DNA of 45,751 bases from Oceanospirillaceae bacterium. GTDB lineage: Bacteria; Pseudomonadota; Gammaproteobacteria; Pseudomonadales; Oceanobacteraceae. Position 1 is the first letter of the stretch, and each line of letters begins with the position of its first letter. This document shows, piece by piece, positions 41,503 through 45,751 of this stretch. The notes under the pieces are model-generated. The model was given only the letters and a program-made list of their open reading frames with translations, searched no databases and was not told the origin of the DNA. The stretch is from NCBI GenBank assembly GCA_002723385.1, contig PBNY01000083.1, positions 1 to 45,751 on the forward strand, given 5' to 3'. The position numbers were made by a program, and so were the translations under genes.

Positions 41503-43872
41503 ATGCCAGAGGGTGCGGGAATCGCCAACCAAAAAAACATCAGACCTGATTTCGCCCACTTCGATTTTGGACAAGCCGAACTGGATGAAGAACGGCTGGC
41601 GCAACGGTATCGAACCAGTCAGCTCGACAGCATCTTCAATCTGGTCAAACTCAATATGGCAGGCAATCTGATCTCTGCCACCCTCACCATGATTGTGCTA
41701 TGGCCAACCCAATCCCATGAACTGCTGGCAGGATGGTTCTGCTGTCTGCTGATCCTGATTATTCCCCCGGTTTTCGTTCAACAACGTCGAGCAGCCCTTA
41801 CCGGACGTCACAGTCCATCGATCAAGAGCGTACAGCGCTGCGTACAGCATGCCGTTGCCCTGTCGGTGTGCTGGTCTGTCCCCTCGGTTTTTTTCTTTCC
41901 ATTTGCAACTCCGGATCAACAAGTGTTTATGGCCACCATCGTGGTCGGAATGATGTGTGCCGGCGGTTTTTCGCTCTACACCATTCGCAAGGCAGCGTGG
42001 TTGTTCACGGGCATCATGGCCATAGCTGCTGCTGCAGGGCTGATCATGAGTCAGATTGAAATCATGCACTGGCTGCTGCTTTTGCTGGTGATTTACTCCT
42101 TGATTCTGCTGAACATCATCAACAGCTCCTGCCAGGTGTTCAGAAATAACGTCCTGGCCAATTTCGATATGGAACGGCAAAAAGACGTCATTGAGTTATT
42201 ACTGACTGACTTCCAGCAAAGCACAACCGACGTACTCTGGCAGGTGGACGAGCAGCTGACATTGCAAAATCCCGGCCCGGAGCTGGCCAGCAGGCTCGGA
42301 AAAACCAAAGCCGAGTTGACCGGCATGCCATTTGTCGAGGCCATTCGCAGTATCCAGCAAAACCTGCCAGAAGATCTGATTCACTCAGCCAGCCTGGGTC
42401 TCTATGAAGTCGAACGACTGTTCAGCGAAGGTAAAGCCTTTCAGAAAGTTGAACTGCCGGTTCGACTGGGTTACCAGGAATCCTGGTGGACAGTCACAGC
42501 CAAGCCGCAGGAAGACGGTCACTGGGTCGGCTGTATTTCCGACTTGACCGTGCAATACGAAGCCAACCGCAATGCCTGGAAGCTCGGCCACGAAGACGCG
42601 GTAACCGAACTGTCCAACCGCCGCGCCTTTCACGAATCGGTGGAACTGACATTACGTCATCTTGACGATGGCGATTCACACGGTGTGCTGTGTCTGGATC
42701 TTGATCGGTTCAAGTCGGTCAACGACGCTTTCGGGCACGATTCTGGAGACCACCTGCTGAAAATCGTGGCAAAACGTTTGAGCAAACATGCGCGTACCAC
42801 CGATATTGTAGCCAGAACCGGCGGTGATGAATTCAACGTACTGCTGCGACATGTCGATCGCGAACGAGCACAGAGTATTGCCGAAAGCATGCTGCACAGC
42901 CTGCAGCAACCCTGTCAGATTGGCAGTAATAACATTCTGGTGGGAGCCAGCATTGGCCTGGCAATGGTACCTGACGATGGTATTGACCTGGATACTGTCC
43001 GCAAAAACTCCGACCTTGCGCTCTACGAAGCCAAGAAATCAGGCCGTGGGCGAGTGGTTACTTTTGATCCTTCAATGGCCGAGATGGCCAGCCGCCGAAT
43101 GGAGCTGGAACAGGCATTGCGCTACGCACTGGCCACGGATGAACTGTCACTGGTCTTCCAACCGCAACGAAGTACCGAAAGCAACGCCATTGTCGCAGCC
43201 GAAGCGTTAACCCGATGGCATTCGCACGAGCTGGGAAAAGTAGACACCCAGACCTTCATCAACATTGCCGAAGACACCGGGCAAATCCATGCCCTGGGCA
43301 GCTGGGTGTTGTTGCAGTCGTGCCGGTTGCTGGCAGAACTGCCAGAGCTGCCTCGTCTGGCGGTGAATGTTTCACCGTTACAGCTCGCGAATCCGGCGTT
43401 TGTTGGCCACGTTAAACAAACCGTCAAACGTCATCGTATTGCTCCACAGCGCCTGGAGCTGGAGATTACCGAGACCGCGTTACTCGACGACAACCACGGT
43501 GCCGCCGAAAAGCTCTCAGAACTCAAGAAATTCGGGATTCGCATTGCACTGGATGACTTTGGTACCGTCTATTCGTCACTGCGCTACCTGCAATTTTTCC
43601 CGTTCGACAAGATCAAGATTGACCGCTCATTTATCAAGGAGCTAACGGCGTCTCCCACGTCATCAGCCATCGTCGAAGCTGTCATCAGCATGGCTCATGC
43701 CATGGACATGGAGGTGGTCGCTGAGGGAGTGGAATGCCTCGCCACACTGGAGCGATTGAAGATCATTGGTTGCGACACCGTTCAGGGCTACGCCATCGCC
43801 ATGCCACAGAACAAGAGCTGCCTGATGGATGCGCTGGGAGAAACAGGCACCACAGCCGCAGTGTCTTCCTGA
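41503..43872 (+). CDS. Membrane GGDEF-EAL cyclic-di-GMP protein with PAS-like sensor
   Basis: A 789-residue protein. An N-terminal membrane region with about six helices (45-215) leads to a PAS-like domain (about 235-360, DVLWQVDEQLTLQNPGPELA), then GGDEF (G440-F444, intact RTGGDEF, active-site type) and EAL (E567-L569). EAL catalytic marks are present: ITETALLDD, KIDRSFI, EVVAEGVE and QGYAIAMP. The loop-6 motif reads DDFGTVYSS instead of DDFGTGYSS. Both synthase and phosphodiesterase activity are possible; which dominates is unknown. The start has AGGAG upstream. It is beyond the globin terminator and has its own promoter region (41299-41502). Confidence 0.93.
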   Translation: MPEGAGIANQKNIRPDFAHFDFGQAELDEERLAQRYRTSQLDSIFNLVKLNMAGNLISATLTMIVLWPTQSHELLAGWFCCLLILIIPPVFVQQRRAALTGRHSPSIKSVQRCVQHAVALSVCWSVPSVFFFPFATPDQQVFMATIVVGMMCAGGFSLYTIRKAAWLFTGIMAIAAAAGLIMSQIEIMHWLLLLLVIYSLILLNIINSSCQVFRNNVLANFDMERQKDVIELLLTDFQQSTTDVLWQVDEQLTLQNPGPELASRLGKTKAELTGMPFVEAIRSIQQNLPEDLIHSASLGLYEVERLFSEGKAFQKVELPVRLGYQESWWTVTAKPQEDGHWVGCISDLTVQYEANRNAWKLGHEDAVTELSNRRAFHESVELTLRHLDDGDSHGVLCLDLDRFKSVNDAFGHDSGDHLLKIVAKRLSKHARTTDIVARTGGDEFNVLLRHVDRERAQSIAESMLHSLQQPCQIGSNNILVGASIGLAMVPDDGIDLDTVRKNSDLALYEAKKSGRGRVVTFDPSMAEMASRRMELEQALRYALATDELSLVFQPQRSTESNAIVAAEALTRWHSHELGKVDTQTFINIAEDTGQIHALGSWVLLQSCRLLAELPELPRLAVNVSPLQLANPAFVGHVKQTVKRHRIAPQRLELEITETALLDDNHGAAEKLSELKKFGIRIALDDFGTVYSSLRYLQFFPFDKIKIDRSFIKELTASPTSSAIVEAVISMAHAMDMEVVAEGVECLATLERLKIIGCDTVQGYAIAMPQNKSCLMDALGETGTTAAVSS

Positions 43873-43948
43873 CCGACCTTATTATCTGTGTCCCCGCCGG
43901 TTTACGTGCCCGCCAATGGCAAAGCCTGCTACCATAAACGGTCAAACG

Positions 43949-45289
43949 ATGAAGAAGATTCCTGCCCCGATGACCGACCGACACTCTCCCCTTTCGTATC
44001 ACGACCTGCTGGCAACCTGGCAGCAATGGATGGACGAAGCCCCTGATTTTCCGCCTCTGGATCAATGGCTGCGCAAACAAGCCAAACGGGGGGAGAAACT
44101 GCCATTTTCCCAGCGCCAGCAATTGCATGACGCCATGATGCAAGCCATGCACTTCCGCCAACTGGCCGATGCGCTGGAAATCCTGTTCAAGGATCCGGAA
44201 TTCGACGACTGGTATAACTGGGATATGATCTGGAGCCAGAACAGCCTTCCCAAGGCCATCCCGCAGCACTTTTGGTACTGGATTCAACTGCGCAGCGGCG
44301 AGAACTGGCAAACGCCATATCAGCTATCCCAACAAAAAGAACGTCGCCGACATTTCATTGACTGCCGAACACGGGTTCAACAGCAGGAACATCCTGTTCT
44401 GGCCCTGCTGTGGTACGGCATTCGACCGAACTGGAGTACTCTGATAGAAGACAGAGCAGCAGCCAGCGAATGGACACCTCAGGCGCGCACCCATTTCGTC
44501 AGGTCACAGCCACATCGCCCACCGCTGTGGCTACGACCAGCCAACATGATTGACGATCATCAGCTCACACAGCTGGAACAAGCGCTGCAGCAAGATGGTG
44601 TGGAAGCGGGTCTTGAAAACGGGCGTCTTCAGGCAACCGGTGGCAGCGATATCTTTTATAGCCAGGCGTTCAAAAACGGTGAACTGGAAGTCCAGGATCT
44701 GGCCAGTCAGATGATTGCTGAATCATTAAACCCTCAGCCAGGGGACAAAATCTGGGATGCCTGTGCGGGTGCTGGCGGCAAGTCATTGGCAATGGCATCC
44801 GTGATGCAGCAGAAAGGCTCGATCACAGCGACCGATATCAATGGCCGCAAACTGGAAGAACTGAAACGCCGCTCCAAGCGCGCTGGCTATCGCAACATAC
44901 GCAGTTTCGAATGGGATGGCGACAGTCCACTGCGCCTGCCTGCCGAAATCAAGAAACAGGGCGGCTTTGACAAGGTACTGGTGGATGCCCCTTGTTCATC
45001 TTCCGGAACCTGGCGCCGCAACCCGGATGCGCGCTGGCGCACCACCGATCGCCGCGTAGACCTTCACAAGCTGCAGCAAAAGTTACTGCAGCAGGCCGCC
45101 AGAGGCGTAAGACAAGATGGCCTGCTGGCTTATGCAACCTGCAGCTGGTTTGTCGACGAAAATGAGGATCAGGTAAAAGAGTTTCTCAAGCAGAACCCAG
45201 ACTTCACCTTGTTACATCAGAACCTGCTTGGTTCTCCCGAAGTCAATTCGGACACCATGTTTGTTGCCGTTATGAAACGTGTGTCATAG
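43949..45289 (+). CDS. RsmB/NOL1/NOP2-family RNA (cytosine-C5)-methyltransferase
   Basis: SAM-dependent m5C methyltransferase. The catalytic core has DACAGAGGKSL (SAM motif I), ATDINGRKLEELKRRSKRAG, DAPCSSSGTWRRNPD (PC motif) and the catalytic cysteine in ATCSWFVDENEDQV. The N-terminal half (about 1-230) is helical and resembles the RsmB-like family rather than YebU/RsmF. The RNA target is not determined. ATG at 43949 is used; ATG at 43970 or 43916 are alternatives, none with a strong ribosome site. It starts 77 bases after the GGDEF-EAL stop and converges on pnp. Confidence 0.88.
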   Translation: MKKIPAPMTDRHSPLSYHDLLATWQQWMDEAPDFPPLDQWLRKQAKRGEKLPFSQRQQLHDAMMQAMHFRQLADALEILFKDPEFDDWYNWDMIWSQNSLPKAIPQHFWYWIQLRSGENWQTPYQLSQQKERRRHFIDCRTRVQQQEHPVLALLWYGIRPNWSTLIEDRAAASEWTPQARTHFVRSQPHRPPLWLRPANMIDDHQLTQLEQALQQDGVEAGLENGRLQATGGSDIFYSQAFKNGELEVQDLASQMIAESLNPQPGDKIWDACAGAGGKSLAMASVMQQKGSITATDINGRKLEELKRRSKRAGYRNIRSFEWDGDSPLRLPAEIKKQGGFDKVLVDAPCSSSGTWRRNPDARWRTTDRRVDLHKLQQKLLQQAARGVRQDGLLAYATCSWFVDENEDQVKEFLKQNPDFTLLHQNLLGSPEVNSDTMFVAVMKRVS

Positions 45290-45327
45290 CAGAGCAGGAT
45301 CCAGTAAACCGCCATCTTCCAGACACA

Positions 45328-45358
45328 AAAAAAGCCGCTTGAGTTAAGCGGCTTTTTT
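45328..45358. terminator. Bidirectional intrinsic terminator between the methyltransferase gene and pnp
   Basis: AAAAAAGCCGCTT and AAGCGGCTTTTTT form a 13-pair stem with a 5-base loop. T-runs occur on both strands, so it ends both convergent genes. Confidence 0.93.
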
Positions 45359-45372
45359 CATTCAGGAACGGA

Positions 45373-45751
45373 TCAGGCTGGCTGTTCAATACCCTTCATG
45401 GTCAGTTTAACGCGACCTTTTGGATCTACGTCCATTACGTGAACGTTAACCATCTGGCCTTCTTTCAGGTAATCGCTAACGTTCTCAACACGTTCTTCGC
45501 TGATCTGGGAGATGTGCAGCAAGCCGTCTTTACCCGGCAGAACGGTGATGAAAGCACCGAAATCAACAATCTTGCTGACCTTACCCGTGTAAGTAGTGCC
45601 CACTTCGATCTCGGCGGTGATAGCTTCGATCATGGCTTTCGCCTTGTCAGATGCTTCCTTGTCCGCTGCGAAAATCTTGATTTCGCCGCTGTCATCGATA
45701 TCGATGGACGCACCGCTCTTCTCGGTGATCTCACGGATGGTTGCACCACCC
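45373..45751 (-). CDS. pnp: Polyribonucleotide nucleotidyltransferase (PNPase), C-terminal part
   Basis: Only the last 125 or so codons are in the window; the 5' part lies beyond 45751. The visible sequence starts in the KH domain ([20 protein letters not shown]) and continues into the S1 RNA-binding domain ([43 protein letters not shown]). It ends shortly after S1, lacking the long C-terminal tail that binds RNase E in E. coli. PNPase degrades RNA 3' to 5' using phosphate. Confidence 0.95.
   Translation of the reverse strand, partial: GGATIREITEKSGASIDIDDSGEIKIFAADKEASDKAKAMIEAITAEIEVGTTYTGKVSKIVDFGAFITVLPGKDGLLHISQISEERVENVSDYLKEGQMVNVHVMDVDPKGRVKLTMKGIEQPA

Overview
The window looks like a chromosome segment of a marine-type gammaproteobacterium. 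The gene order rpoE(algU)-mucA-mucB-rseC-mucD-lepA-rnc-era-recO-pdxJ-acpS, beside gacS/barA-cysM-rlmD-relA-mazG, is the order known from Pseudomonas and Oceanospirillales-like bacteria. The Vibrio/Alteromonas-style TonB2 cluster and many cytochromes c fit such a host. I cannot name the species. No tRNA, rRNA, CRISPR array, transposase or phage gene was seen.

Layout. (1) 59-5088, minus strand: mazG (only half the usual length), relA, rlmD and cysM. (2) 5381-8320, plus: the hybrid sensor kinase GacS/BarA, whose 3' end overlaps acpS tail to tail. (3) 8267-13841, minus: acpS, pdxJ, recO, era, rnc, a DUF4845 gene and lepA. The signal peptidase gene lepB, usual between lepA and rnc, is missing. (4) 13980-18372, minus: the envelope-stress set mucD, rseC, mucB, mucA and rpoE with a candidate self-activated sigma-E promoter. 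(5) 18578-23056: nadB, then ygfX/sdhE on the minus strand and ygfZ, a hypothetical gene and a GNAT gene on the plus strand. (6) 23068-33027, minus: a complete TonB2-type system (DUF3450, TtpC, ExbB, ExbD, TonB, TPR protein), then a secreted-type lipoprotein and a large TonB-dependent receptor. All three transcription units have Pho-box-like direct repeats upstream, which suggests a phosphate-starvation uptake module. (7) 33335-35961: DUF2333, trmO and tpm. (8) 36228-41298, plus: the most remarkable part. A sigma-54-type promoter is followed by a leader with an ANTAR-type hexaloop hairpin, a second hairpin and an overlapping intrinsic terminator. It leads into a five-gene operon: a NirB-like FAD/BFD flavoprotein fused to a histidine-rich membrane domain, an 11-heme cytochrome, a DUF3365 haem lipoprotein, a c5-like cytochrome and a single-domain globin. 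(9) 41503-45751: a GGDEF-EAL protein, an RsmB-type RNA methyltransferase and the 3' end of pnp.

How the parts work together. Regions 1-5 are housekeeping: stringent response, ribosome and RNA maturation, cofactor synthesis and envelope stress. Region 6 would bring a scarce substrate across the outer membrane using proton-motive force. Region 8 reads as a nitrate- or nitrite-induced electron route from cytosolic NAD(P)H, across the inner membrane, to periplasmic and lipoprotein cytochromes, with a cytosolic globin added. The sigma-54 and ANTAR elements suggest nitrogen control by an NtrC-type activator plus a NasR-type antiterminator. Neither regulator is encoded here, and the terminal electron acceptor is unknown.
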